Below, piece by piece: positions 8,610 through 17,512 of a DNA stretch of 64,000 nt. A program made the position numbers and the translations under genes. This DNA is from Candidatus Dadabacteria bacterium (GTDB lineage Bacteria; Desulfobacterota_D; UBA1144; Nemesobacterales; Nemesobacteraceae). The DNA lies in the NCBI GenBank assembly GCA_009840385.1, contig VXNX01000009.1, forward strand, positions 124,001 through 188,000. Reading direction: 5' to 3'. Position 1 is the first letter of the stretch, and the number at the start of each line of letters is the position of its first letter. The notes beneath the pieces were generated by a model. The model did not search any database. It was not told the DNA's origin and worked only from the letters and a program-made list of their open reading frames with translations.

Positions 8610-9908
8610 CTACACCCCTTCGAATATGCTCTCGGGAGAACGCTCAAGCATCTCGCAGAGCCACCTGAGGAACCTGGCCGCCTCCGCCCCGTCTATAATC
8701 CTGTGATCGTAAGAAAGCGAAAGCGGGAGCATGAACCTCGGCGTAAACTCCCCATCAACATACACAGGCTCAAAGGAGGACCTTGAGACTCCCAGTATGG
8801 CGATTTCGGGCGGATTGAGAATCGGGGTAAAGAAGGTCCCCCCTATTCCCCCGAGGTTGGTTATGGTGAAGCTTCCTCCCTGGAGCCTGTCGGCAGAGAG
8901 CTTTTTCTCCCTCGCCGCAGAAGAGATCTCCGTTAACTCGACCGATATCTGCGTTATGTCTTTTTGGTCGACATCCCTTATCACCGGAACAAGAAGTCCT
9001 CTTTCCGTATCCACCGCAACCCCGATGTTTATGTATTTTTTGTAAACGATCGTGCGGCTGCCCATATGTATGCTTGAATTAAATTTCGGGAACTCAGAAA
9101 GTGCCCAGGAAAGGGCCTTTACCAGAATCGCGGTTACGGTAAGGTTCCCCCCGGCTTCCGCCACCTTGTCCCTGTTAAGTTTCCTGAGAGCCTCAAGCTG
9201 GGTGGCGTCCGCCTTGTCAAACTGCGTTACGTGCGGGGCCATCCACGCTTGGGAAAGGCGCTCGGCCGTAAGCTTCCTCACGGTCGAGAAACTCTCGGTA
9301 ACCGTTTCTCCCCATCTTGAAAAATCCGGAAGTTCGGGTTCCGGAGGCGCCACCGGCTGGGCGGGGAAAGCAGACCTTATTATGGCCTTGGCGTGAACCT
9401 TTACGTCCTTTTCGAGTATCCTCCCGCGGGGACCAGTTCCCGAAACGGATGAAAGCTCTACGCCGAGCTCCCTCGCAAGACGTCTCACAGAAGGTGCCGC
9501 CGCCACTGCGAGAGGTCCAGGAGGGGCGATATCGTCCGCGGGCGCGCTTTTGGGTGGTGAGGTCTGTTTCTTTTCCTCTTCGGGTTCTTTTTCGGGAAGG
9601 GGCGACTGCGCCGCGACGGGTTTTTCCTCTTCTGCGGCCACGGGGACATCTTCTGGGGGTTCCTTGCCTTCATCGTCCCCGTTCATTCTCACGAGCACCT
9701 GGCTTATTTCCACCGTATCCCCGGCGCTTACGCACACATCGACAATTGTTCCGTCGGCCGGGGAAGGAATCTCGACGGCGGCCTTGTCCGTTTCCACCTC
9801 AAGCAGGGGCTGCTCGAGCGTGACCCTGTCTCCGGGCGAAACGAAAACCTCTATCACCTGCCCGGATTCTATCCCTTCTCCAAGTTCGGGAAGCCTGAAT
9901 TCTATCAA
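8610..9908 (-). CDS. aceF: Pyruvate dehydrogenase E2, dihydrolipoamide acetyltransferase
   Basis: E2 is the core of the pyruvate dehydrogenase complex. It carries one N-terminal lipoyl domain with the lipoyl-lysine motif ETDKAAVEI, a Pro/Glu/Ala-rich linker, a peripheral subunit-binding domain (SVRRLARELGVELSSV...GPRGRILEKD), and the acetyltransferase domain ending in SYDHRIIDGAEAARFL with the catalytic His. I place the start at the TTG at 9908, which follows GAGGAAAATAAG and sits just after the aceE stop. The upstream in-frame TTG at 9962 would overlap aceE. This gives 432 residues, shorter than the multi-lipoyl E. coli protein. Confidence 0.93.
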   Translation of the reverse strand: MIEFRLPELGEGIESGQVIEVFVSPGDRVTLEQPLLEVETDKAAVEIPSPADGTIVDVCVSAGDTVEISQVLVRMNGDDEGKEPPEDVPVAAEEEKPVAAQSPLPEKEPEEEKKQTSPPKSAPADDIAPPGPLAVAAAPSVRRLARELGVELSSVSGTGPRGRILEKDVKVHAKAIIRSAFPAQPVAPPEPELPDFSRWGETVTESFSTVRKLTAERLSQAWMAPHVTQFDKADATQLEALRKLNRDKVAEAGGNLTVTAILVKALSWALSEFPKFNSSIHMGSRTIVYKKYINIGVAVDTERGLLVPVIRDVDQKDITQISVELTEISSAAREKKLSADRLQGGSFTITNLGGIGGTFFTPILNPPEIAILGVSRSSFEPVYVDGEFTPRFMLPLSLSYDHRIIDGAEAARFLRWLCEMLERSPESIFEGV

Positions 9909-9921
9909 CTTATTTTCCTCG

Positions 9922-12591
9922 TCACGTGACCGCGGGGTTGGGCTTCCCCCGGTCGATTCCAAATTCGCTTATGGCCTCGTCGACGGCTACCTCATCAATC
10001 CTGCCTCCCCTCGCAAGCTCATGGAGCGCCGCAATCGCGATGTGACGGTAGTCGACCTCGAAGAAGTCGCGAAGCGCCTCCCGGGTGTCGCTTCTCCCGA
10101 ACCCGTCGGTGCCGAGAGAGACAAGGGGCTTGGGGAAATAGGAAGAAATCGAATCGGGAAGGCTCTTAAGATAGTCGGTCGCGGCAATGAAAACCCCGTC
10201 TTCCCCTTCCATGCTCTCTGAAATGTAGCTTTTTCTTCTCTTCTCTCCGGGATTGAGGCGGTTCCATCTTTCCGCCTCCTTCGCATCCTGGTAAAGCTCC
10301 TTGTAGCTCGTGATGCTCCAGACGTCGGTCGGGACGCCGTAGCCGCTCTCAAGAACCTCTCTCGCCCAAAGAACCTCGTTCATGATGGCACCGCTTCCGA
10401 AAAGATGGACCTTTTTCCCCGAGTCCTTGAGCGAAGAAGACGCGAACCTGTACATCCCTTTTATTATACCTTCCTCGACCCCCTCCGGCATGGCGGGCTG
10501 CACGTAGCGCTCGTTCATCACCGTTATGTAGTAGAATATCTCCTCCCCGTCCTGGTACATCCTCTTTATCCCGTCGCGCACTATCACGGCGATCTCGTAG
10601 GAGAAAGCCGGATCGTAGGCCTTTAGGTTCGGATAGGCGTAGGCGAAATGATGGCTGTTTCCGTCCTGGTGCTGAAGACCTTCGCCAGCAAGGGTGGTAC
10701 GCCCCGCCGTGCCTCCCACCATGAAACCCCTGCATTTCATGTCGGCGGCGGCCCAGATAAGGTCCCCTATTCTCTGAAAGCCGAACATCGAGTAATAGAT
10801 GAAAAAGGGAATGGTGTTTATGCCGTGTGTCGAGTAGGCCGTGCCGGCCGCTATGAAGGAGGACATGCTGCCCGCCTCTGTTATGCCTTCTTCGAGTATC
10901 TGCCCGTCCTTTGCCTCCTTGTAGTAAAGAAGGGTATCCGCGTCAACGGGTTCGTAGAGCTGTCCCACGCTTGAATAGATGCCCACCTGGCGGAAAAGCG
11001 CCTCCATTCCGAAAGTTCTCGCCTCGTCGGGGACTATGGGGACTATCAGATCTCCTATATCCCTGTCCCGCATTAGCCTTGAGAGCATGTGGACGATCAC
11101 CATGGTCGTGGCTACTTTCCTCTTGGAATCTGAGGCCTTTTTAAACTCCTCGAACACTCGCTCCGGGATCTTCTCAAGGGGCTTTGCCCGTACGGTCCGC
11201 TTCGGGATGGTTCCGCCGAGGGCCTCTCTTCTTTCGCGGAGATATTTCATCTCCGGGCTGTCGGGAGCGGGCCTGTAGAAGGGAGCTCTTCTTATTTCCT
11301 GGTCCGTAATCGGTATGTAGAACCGGGACCGGAAGCGCTTGAGTTCCTCTTCGTTAAGTTTTTTCTGCTGGTGGGTTATGTTCTTTCCCTCCCCCGCTTC
11401 TCCGAGACCGTAACCCTTTATGGTCTTTGCGAGAATCACCGTGGGAGAACCGGTGTTCTCAACCGCGGCCTTGTAGGCGGCGTAGACCTTTTCTGAGTCG
11501 TGGCCTCCTCTTGCGAGCTTTTCAAGTTCCTCGTCCGTGTGGTTCTCGACCATCTTCAGGATTTCAGGGCGGGTGCCGAAAAAATGCTCCCTTATGTATT
11601 TCCCGGGAGAAATGGTGTACCTCTGGTAATCCCCGTCAAGGGCCGCTTCCATCCTCTCGACCAGAAAGCCGTCTTTATCCTGCGCCAGGATCGGATCCCA
11701 TGTTCCTCCCCATACAACCTTTATCACGTTCCACCCCGCCCCCCTGAAGATCCTCTCAAGCTCCTGTATTATCTTGCCGTTTCCCCTCACCGGACCGTCA
11801 AGGCGCTGGAGGTTGCAGTTGATCACGAATATCAGGTTGTCGAGCTTTTCCCTAGACGCGAGGGTGATGGCCCCCAGGGTCTCGGGCTCGTCGGTTTCCC
11901 CGTCCCCGATAAAGGCCCACACCTTGGCGTCGGTGCAGGGCTTAAGGTCCCTGTCCTCTAGGTACCTGTTGAAACGGGCCTGGTAAATCGCCATTAGGGG
12001 AGAAAGTCCCATCGAGACCGTCGGGAACTCCCAGAAGTCCGGCATGAGCCAGGGGTGTGGATAGGAGGAGAGGCCGTCTCCGCCGAGCTCCCTCCTGAAA
12101 TTGCGCATCTGCTCGATAGAGACCGTGCCTTCGAGAAACGCCCTTGCGTATATGCCCGGCGAGGCATGCCCCTGGAAGTAGATCATGTCCCCTTCCCGGC
12201 CCTCGTCTCCCGCCCTGAAGAAATGGTGGAAACCTATCTCGTAGAGCGTTGCGGCGGATGCGTATGTAGAGATGTGTCCACCGATTCCGTCACTGATCCT
12301 GTTTGCGCGCACGACCATGGCCATGGCGTTCCACCTTATTATGCTTCTTATGTTGCGCTCTATTTCGTAGTTGCCGGGGTAAGGCGGCTGGTCCTCAAGG
12401 GCGATGGTGTTCACGTAGGGGGTGTTCGCGGCGTAGGGAAGCTCTACGCCTTTTTTCTGGGAGTATATCCGGAGCTTTTTGAGCAGTTCGGCTGCCCTCT
12501 CGCGACCGGAATTCTCGATCACGTATTCAAGCGACTCGATCCATTCCCGGTCTTCAGCTTCTTCTTCCGAAATTTGAGGATCTTCTTCCAT
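9922..12591 (-). CDS. aceE: Pyruvate dehydrogenase E1, homodimeric type
   Basis: E1 decarboxylates pyruvate with thiamine diphosphate and acetylates the E2 lipoyl group. From the ATG at 12591 it has 889 residues, almost the length of the E. coli protein. The thiamine diphosphate motif is visible as AFIGDGETDEPETLGAI with the following NLIFVINCNLQRLDGPVRGN. The frame continues 30 codons further upstream, but that part (many Pro/Arg) does not look like family sequence, and MEEDPQISEEEAEDREW is a typical start. It is the first gene of the operon with E2 and E3. Confidence 0.95.
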   Translation of the reverse strand: MEEDPQISEEEAEDREWIESLEYVIENSGRERAAELLKKLRIYSQKKGVELPYAANTPYVNTIALEDQPPYPGNYEIERNIRSIIRWNAMAMVVRANRISDGIGGHISTYASAATLYEIGFHHFFRAGDEGREGDMIYFQGHASPGIYARAFLEGTVSIEQMRNFRRELGGDGLSSYPHPWLMPDFWEFPTVSMGLSPLMAIYQARFNRYLEDRDLKPCTDAKVWAFIGDGETDEPETLGAITLASREKLDNLIFVINCNLQRLDGPVRGNGKIIQELERIFRGAGWNVIKVVWGGTWDPILAQDKDGFLVERMEAALDGDYQRYTISPGKYIREHFFGTRPEILKMVENHTDEELEKLARGGHDSEKVYAAYKAAVENTGSPTVILAKTIKGYGLGEAGEGKNITHQQKKLNEEELKRFRSRFYIPITDQEIRRAPFYRPAPDSPEMKYLRERREALGGTIPKRTVRAKPLEKIPERVFEEFKKASDSKRKVATTMVIVHMLSRLMRDRDIGDLIVPIVPDEARTFGMEALFRQVGIYSSVGQLYEPVDADTLLYYKEAKDGQILEEGITEAGSMSSFIAAGTAYSTHGINTIPFFIYYSMFGFQRIGDLIWAAADMKCRGFMVGGTAGRTTLAGEGLQHQDGNSHHFAYAYPNLKAYDPAFSYEIAVIVRDGIKRMYQDGEEIFYYITVMNERYVQPAMPEGVEEGIIKGMYRFASSSLKDSGKKVHLFGSGAIMNEVLWAREVLESGYGVPTDVWSITSYKELYQDAKEAERWNRLNPGEKRRKSYISESMEGEDGVFIAATDYLKSLPDSISSYFPKPLVSLGTDGFGRSDTREALRDFFEVDYRHIAIAALHELARGGRIDEVAVDEAISEFGIDRGKPNPAVT

Positions 12592-13004
12592 TATCCGTGC
12601 AAAACGCGGCGGAGCGGGGCCACGGGGGAATTGCAACGCAGAGCAACCGCGTTGTCCTTGCAGTTGAGAATCGGGCCTCAAATGCTCAAAGCATTACGCC
12701 AGACCCAAAGCGGAAACCCGGATTCGAGGAAGCAGTTTAACCGCAAGGGAAAAAATATCACTACTGGCGCAAGACTATTTTAGTGCCTCTTTTCTCGAGG
12801 ATTATCTGGAACAACTCTGATGAAAAACACGCCACTGTCCGCTGATCCATATGATGCGGAGGAATTTATTTAGGCCCTTGGAGTGGTGCCGCGTAAATTT
12901 TTAGCCTGATTCCGGTTTATTTTTATCTGTTCAGATAAACCCCCGTGGGATGGAAAAGACAGTTGCCGTAAATCTGGCGGAAGTCGGATTTGTCTGGAGG
13001 TCAG
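12592..13004. other. Intergenic region upstream of aceE, junction with defence island 1
   Basis: These 413 bases lie between aceE and the first island gene. They must contain the aceE promoter, but I could not settle on a -35/-10 pair. Two palindromes are seen: AATGC-TCAAA-GCATT near 12681-12695 and the stronger one at 12922-12939. No gene is supported. The change to A+T-rich sequence happens around here. Confidence 0.6.
12922..12939. repeat. Perfect 8-bp palindrome
   Basis: TTTATCTG at 12922-12929 and CAGATAAA at 12932-12939 form a perfect inverted repeat with a two-base centre. A second pair, GGTTTAT at 12914-12920 and ATAAACC at 12935-12941, overlaps it. There is no T-run after it on either strand, so it fits an operator better than a terminator. 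Which gene it would serve is unknown. Confidence 0.5.
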
Positions 13005-14675
13005 TCACTCTTCGGTAGAATCCCATTCACGAGAAGCCCATTCCAAAATCTTACGCTCTCTAAGTCTAATGGCTTTAATTGACCAGCGTTTATTTGATGC
13101 CACTTCAACTGCGATGAGAAGTCCAGTTTCTCTATATTTTTCAAATTTCTTTTTTGAGGGCATGCCGCCCAACCTAGAATTTAGACTTGGTGGCAGGAGC
13201 AGAAGGTTTCCCAATCTATGTTTAACATGATCGGGTGCGGTATTTTGTGGATAGATATGCTCAATTGATTTAGAGGGGCTTACTGACCAAATTTTCTCCC
13301 ACTGTTCATTTTTAAATTTGTTGCCCTTTTGCTTCGTTAGATACTCTTCATATCTGAACATAAAATATCTCAATTCCTCTTGCCATCCCTCATAACAGTT
13401 TGCGTTTCGCAAGGCTTTTACCGCATCTTCAATTGGGAAATCATTTCCAATTGACCGAATTTCGTTGAATATTTCATCTACAGTAAGGTTTTCCCGGACT
13501 ATTTTCCTTGCAAGCCTAGCATACTCACCCACGCGTGTTCGCGCATCGTGGCGAAGCATACCGTAAATTCTAAACGAAACCTTTTCCCAGATAGACAATA
13601 AGCGGGCTTGATCTTTTTTTGTCACTCTTTCGCAGAGGTGTATTGCAACAGCCAGCAAACGTGCCTGTGAAATTCGGGTAACAGCATTCAGTCGGTGTTT
13701 TGATACAACGGCATCACATGCTTTTGTTACTTGTAGAAGCCACCGGGCAACATCCCTTATCTCCCTTGCATCATGTGCTGCTGATCGAAATTCGTCCACG
13801 GCAGCTTGCTCACTCATTGGACGATTTTGTGGCGTTGACGCACGAAGTGTTGCAGCAAAGCGCAGTGCCTCCGTACTCAGCCCTTGAGTTAGACCAACTG
13901 TGGAGTAAATATCACTCCAAATAATACGTAAATCTTTTATTAATTGTTCGCTATCTGCATCTTCCAGCGTATATGCAGCACCCATAAGGATACTCTTGAG
14001 ACGATCCAGCCAAGACACCTCCATTCCGCGACTGTTGAGTACTTCAAAAACTGTATAAACAGTTTTCTCATCTGATATTTCGTGCAAAATAAAAGATAGT
14101 CGATTTTTGATGTGTCCAACTAAGAGAGTCAATTCATGGCCATTTTCTACCCAATCTTTAACGAACTTTTTACAGTCTGCTATTGCTGCGAGAAGTTCTC
14201 GGTCCGCTAGCGTTTTGCCTTTTTCAGGATCTTCACTTTTACCGTAACGAATGAAATCTGCAAAATGATGGCTTGTATCATGGTTTGTTTGAAGTAGAAG
14301 GAGATTGTCACCACCGACTTTAACCAATAGCTCTTTAAGTTCTCGAGCGGTTAATTCTTCACCGGCATCCTCGCAATTGAGCGCCAGTCTTATTGCGTTT
14401 AATAAAATGATCAAGGTCGTCAGACGTTGTTGACCATCCACTATATCCAGTTTATGGAACTCATGAGTACCAAGTGTTATCTTCTTCTTCCGAAGACAAA
14501 CAATAACTGCCATAAAATGGCTCGCATTCTCACCTTGAAGATTATTTATATCTTCAAACAGGTCTTTTCGTTCACGCGAAGTCCAACTGTATGCACGCTG
14601 ATAATCTGGGATATTAAATAAACGCCCGTTGAGTAGATTTGCGAAGGTAAGATGCAGAGGTTGAATGTCGATCAT
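13005..14675 (-). CDS. DUF262/DUF1524 (GmrSD-like) HNH nuclease
   Basis: The 556-residue protein has an N-terminal DUF262 domain (ParB-like fold) with IPDYQRAYSW and the nucleotide-handling motif VDGQQRLTTLI near residue 79. The C-terminal DUF1524 domain carries an HNH-type signature, SIEHIYPQN followed by the LGNLLLLPPSLNSRLG stretch. In GmrSD type IV restriction such proteins cleave modified phage DNA; related single-chain proteins form other defence systems. It is the last gene of a co-oriented block with two TIR genes upstream (71 bp gap). Whether it acts alone or with them is unknown. Confidence 0.88.
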   Translation of the reverse strand: MIDIQPLHLTFANLLNGRLFNIPDYQRAYSWTSRERKDLFEDINNLQGENASHFMAVIVCLRKKKITLGTHEFHKLDIVDGQQRLTTLIILLNAIRLALNCEDAGEELTARELKELLVKVGGDNLLLLQTNHDTSHHFADFIRYGKSEDPEKGKTLADRELLAAIADCKKFVKDWVENGHELTLLVGHIKNRLSFILHEISDEKTVYTVFEVLNSRGMEVSWLDRLKSILMGAAYTLEDADSEQLIKDLRIIWSDIYSTVGLTQGLSTEALRFAATLRASTPQNRPMSEQAAVDEFRSAAHDAREIRDVARWLLQVTKACDAVVSKHRLNAVTRISQARLLAVAIHLCERVTKKDQARLLSIWEKVSFRIYGMLRHDARTRVGEYARLARKIVRENLTVDEIFNEIRSIGNDFPIEDAVKALRNANCYEGWQEELRYFMFRYEEYLTKQKGNKFKNEQWEKIWSVSPSKSIEHIYPQNTAPDHVKHRLGNLLLLPPSLNSRLGGMPSKKKFEKYRETGLLIAVEVASNKRWSIKAIRLRERKILEWASREWDSTEE

Positions 14676-14746
14676 TGGGAATTCTTGGAACTGTCTTTTT
14701 TGACGTTAAAGTTAGAAAAGTACTGGATTTATATACTCAACTCAAT

Positions 14747-15658
14747 TTAATATGAAAATTCAGAACAGATAGCTTCCCAGATGTATTCTGCTGTCTCTTG
14801 CGGAGACATGAAATCTACATTATTTGTAAAAGCTAGCATTCCCATGGAATTTAATTTAAGCTCTCCTTCGTGTTCTTCCACAGAAATTATTTCGTTTGTT
14901 GATTTATCTTCACTCACATCTATATGGGTCCCATGTAGCATCCAAATTTCATCTCCCCACATTTGACCGTTTATCCATATTTTCAGGCTAGTCAATATAT
15001 TTCCTTCATTGTAAAGAGTGAACAGCACTTTCCTTGTTGTTATCTTTTCGACTTCAAATTCAAAGGTCGGGTATTCATTTTTAGTTTCACGCACAAATTC
15101 ACCAATGGCGAAGACTATATGCTCAAAAGATTCCCTAAGAAACTTTTTCTTTTCTTGATCGGAAAACGATCTCCTAAGCTTGGGTATATAGGACTTTGAG
15201 AAATTTGATTTGTTCAGCTTTCGCCCCTCATCTTGTTTCTTTCTTCCGATCTTCTGGAGGAAAAGGTCCACAATCTTTTCAGGTTCCGTACTTTCTGCAG
15301 AAACATATACGATAGTGTTAGGAAGTCCTGGAACATCGCCGGAAAAACCATCAAGACGAACTGGAAGTATATATGCTTCTCCTTTTTCTTGAATGCTTTT
15401 CTCCATAGCGTTTCTAAGCTCCCATACAGTCCACACTTTCTCTAGATAATAATCTGAAAGAATTATTATGCAGTACCGACTATCAGTGAAATATATTTCT
15501 CTCAATTTAACCGATAGATCTTCTCCCCATAGATTAGCGGGATTGAATTCATCATAAAAAACTTCGACTTTTTCCGCTTGTAATGCGGTGGCTATAGCTT
15601 CAGCGAAATTTCTATTTTCACCCGCAAATGATAAGGCGACATCATATTTATATGTCAT
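14747..15658 (-). CDS. TIR-domain protein with C-terminal beta-rich domain (1)
   Basis: The 303-residue protein has a TIR domain in residues 1-~125: YDVALSFAGENRNFAEAIA, YDEF, and YLEKVWTVWELRNAM, in which Glu80 is the likely catalytic residue for NAD+ hydrolysis. The remaining ~170 residues are mixed helix and strand and are not recognised. TIR proteins in bacterial defence cleave NAD+ or make signalling molecules from it. It lies 105 bp downstream of a second, different TIR gene. The ribosome binding site is weak. Confidence 0.85.
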   Translation of the reverse strand: MTYKYDVALSFAGENRNFAEAIATALQAEKVEVFYDEFNPANLWGEDLSVKLREIYFTDSRYCIIILSDYYLEKVWTVWELRNAMEKSIQEKGEAYILPVRLDGFSGDVPGLPNTIVYVSAESTEPEKIVDLFLQKIGRKKQDEGRKLNKSNFSKSYIPKLRRSFSDQEKKKFLRESFEHIVFAIGEFVRETKNEYPTFEFEVEKITTRKVLFTLYNEGNILTSLKIWINGQMWGDEIWMLHGTHIDVSEDKSTNEIISVEEHEGELKLNSMGMLAFTNNVDFMSPQETAEYIWEAICSEFSY

Positions 15659-15763
15659 ACATAGTAATCCTTAATCATCTAGAGTAAGAAGACAAAATAT
15701 AGGGAACGAAATTGGTAGGGTCGCATTCTTTAGCACATCCATATAATCCTCTTACAAACCTTA

Positions 15764-16615
15764 TTATGTTGTCGATTGTCTCACAGCTCCAAGAGTGTGA
15801 TTGACCGCGAGACGTAGATTGTCTTCTACACGAACTATAGTATCCATGCCATTATCTTCACCCAAACGACGAACAGTAATTGTGATGTTAACAGACTCCC
15901 CATGAAATTCATCTACAAAAACTTGCTCTCTCCGTAAAAGTTGAGATGAGGTGATTAAGAATGAAATTTCAGGTTCGTCATCTAAAAAGAGATTCATGGA
16001 ATTGGATGCAAAAACAAACCGGTCTATATCGGTTGGCAATTCCGAGAAAAGCGTCTGCATGTTTCCAGTTGGCCAATAAATCACTTGAATCAGTACTACA
16101 TACCGAAAACTTTTTCCATGATTGACAAAAGTCCATTCAATTCCCAGTTCATCACCATAACTAGCGACTTCAATGGCCCAATCAGTGTAAAAATTGGAGA
16201 TTTCAGCTCTTGCTTGCGCTGGATTCGAGATTCGCGACAAAGACCGTAGCAGAAAGTTGAAACTTCCATCTATATCCTCACGAAAATCAATACAAGATTT
16301 TTCCTTGAGAAGTAAAGGAATTTCACAATCATCAAGTATGATGGGGATTAGTAAAACCGACTTTTCTTCTAATTCTCGTATCAATCCGGCACGCAACTCC
16401 TTTTTGCACCATTCAGATTCAACAGAGTCCTTAGATAGCAAAACTAGTATCGCGTTCGCATCTCCCAAAGCTTCTTCGATCTTGGAGATCAAAGAGTCAC
16501 CCGCATTGAGTTCCCATTTATCGATCCAAACATTCTGCTTTGCTTGAACTAGATTAAGTGCCAAATTCTCAGCGAAATCTCTGTCGGCCTTGTTGTAACT
16601 AATGAATACTGGCAA
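15764..16615 (-). CDS. TIR-domain protein with C-terminal beta-rich domain (2)
   Basis: The 283-residue protein starts with a TIR_2-type domain: MPVFISYNKADRDFAENLA, VWIDKWELNAGDSL and SEWCKKELRAG, with Glu73 as the likely catalytic residue. The last ~140 residues contain a strand-rich region and are unrecognised; they are not obviously the same as the C-terminal domain of the neighbouring TIR protein. It is the first gene of the minus-strand block and diverges from the DUF4231/TGT cassette. A good GGAGG ribosome binding site sits upstream of its ATG. Confidence 0.87.
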   Translation of the reverse strand: MPVFISYNKADRDFAENLALNLVQAKQNVWIDKWELNAGDSLISKIEEALGDANAILVLLSKDSVESEWCKKELRAGLIRELEEKSVLLIPIILDDCEIPLLLKEKSCIDFREDIDGSFNFLLRSLSRISNPAQARAEISNFYTDWAIEVASYGDELGIEWTFVNHGKSFRYVVLIQVIYWPTGNMQTLFSELPTDIDRFVFASNSMNLFLDDEPEISFLITSSQLLRREQVFVDEFHGESVNITITVRRLGEDNGMDTIVRVEDNLRLAVNHTLGAVRQSTT

Positions 16616-16695
16616 TGTATCTCCTCCAATTTCTAAGTTGGCCCCACACTACTTCACTGAGGGGTAGAAAAATTAGTGTATCTTTCAAGATACTG

Positions 16696-16701
16696 TATAA
16701 T
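16696..16701 (+). promoter_or_regulatory. Candidate -10 box of the DUF4231-TGT-OGG-QueC-TIR operon
   Basis: A perfect TATAAT lies at 16696-16701 in an A+T-rich context. The region 17 bases upstream (TTAGTG) is a poor -35 box. It would start a transcript of about 340 bases ahead of the DUF4231 gene. Confidence 0.4.
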
Positions 16702-16747
16702 ATAAGTATTCTCTATAGTACAATACTACGGTAAGAAGAATTCACCA

Positions 16748-16870
16748 ATGGGTGAAAACATTGAATACTTCTTAAAAAACATCTCTCGAAGGCCTAGTTG
16801 GATAATGGTGGAATTGGTGAACTTACTTGCCATGGGTCAGGTTTACAACGGGCTTCCAGTCGCACAGTAA
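16748..16870 (+). CDS. Possible 40-residue small protein or gene remnant
   Basis: An ATG at 16748 opens a 40-codon frame (starts MGENIEYFLKNISRRPSW) that ends at TAA 16868-16870. A purine-rich AAGAAGAA precedes it by about eight bases. It lies 46 bases after the candidate promoter. I do not recognise the sequence. It may be a real leader peptide, a remnant or chance. Confidence 0.2.
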   Translation: MGENIEYFLKNISRRPSWIMVELVNLLAMGQVYNGLPVAQ

Positions 16871-17042
16871 AAGTAGATTGGAGATGGTTAAGAAGAACTT
16901 AGGGACCAAAGATCCAAATCTCGGCTTTCTGAATCACCCAGCATATCGGTCCTTACAAAAAACTTCATTGAGATGGTTGAAGTGAAATTGTCTAATAACT
17001 GAATTATAGTCCTATTAACATTCCTCAATTAAAACCACGAAA

Positions 17043-17477
17043 ATGACGCCGGAAGAATATCTCAAGGATCGAGTTGAACAGCAAATCAATTGGTACGACT
17101 GCAAAAGTACCCTTAACAAAAGATACTTTTACCTTTTACAAATCATTGTTTTGGTAATGTCCGCGGCTGTGCCAGTGGTTTCAATACTATCCATAGTTTT
17201 TGAAAGCATATGGATACGGCTTGCCATAGGAATATTGGGTGCACTCGCAACTATAGCAACAGGGATTATTTCAATTTGCCAGTTTCGTAAGAATTGGATT
17301 GAATACAGGACAACGGCAGAATCGCTGAAGTGTGAAAAATACATGTTTAGAACTAAAACTGGTTTCTATGCAAAAAGTGGAACTTTTCCAGTGTTCGTAG
17401 AACGAATTGAAGCATTGATCAGCAAAGAGCACAAAAACTGGGAACAACATCTGAGAATCCAGAAACAAGCCGACTAG
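17043..17477 (+). CDS. DUF4231 / SLATT-like two-TM membrane protein
   Basis: The 144-residue protein has the DUF4231 (SLATT superfamily) layout: a start with YLKDRVEQQINWYDCKS, two membrane helices at about residues 29-53 and 57-80, then the conserved WIEYRTTAESLKCEKYMF and a C-terminal ERIEALISKEHKNW helix. SLATT proteins are predicted pore-forming effectors associated with nucleotide-signalling systems. Here the gene opens the plus-strand cassette, 35 bp before the TGT-like gene, so it is the natural candidate for the killing effector. It lacks any visible ligand-binding domain. No clear ribosome binding site precedes the ATG. Confidence 0.82.
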   Translation: MTPEEYLKDRVEQQINWYDCKSTLNKRYFYLLQIIVLVMSAAVPVVSILSIVFESIWIRLAIGILGALATIATGIISICQFRKNWIEYRTTAESLKCEKYMFRTKTGFYAKSGTFPVFVERIEALISKEHKNWEQHLRIQKQAD

Positions 17478-17512
17478 AAAACATTATCTCGCTGGCAAAC
17501 AAGAGAATAACA

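Larger units (their letters stand above)
16616..17042. other. Divergent control region between TIR block and DUF4231 cassette
   Basis: These 427 A+T-rich bases hold a candidate promoter at about 16696, a 6-bp inverted repeat (TTCACC 16741-16746, GGTGAA 16751-16756) and two short plus-strand reading frames, 16748-16870 (40 codons) and 16884-16985 (33 codons). The frames may be chance, small genes or remnants of a decayed gene. The leader before the DUF4231 gene is unusually long for this genome. Confidence 0.55.

Noticed and set aside
9317-9823. Long plus-strand frame opposite aceF
   Set aside because: Arg/Pro-rich sequence antisense to the E2 linker, a typical artefact.
16884-16985. 33-codon plus-strand frame (starts MVKKNLGTKDPNLG)
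   Set aside because: The possible GGAG is too close to the ATG, and the sequence is not recognised.
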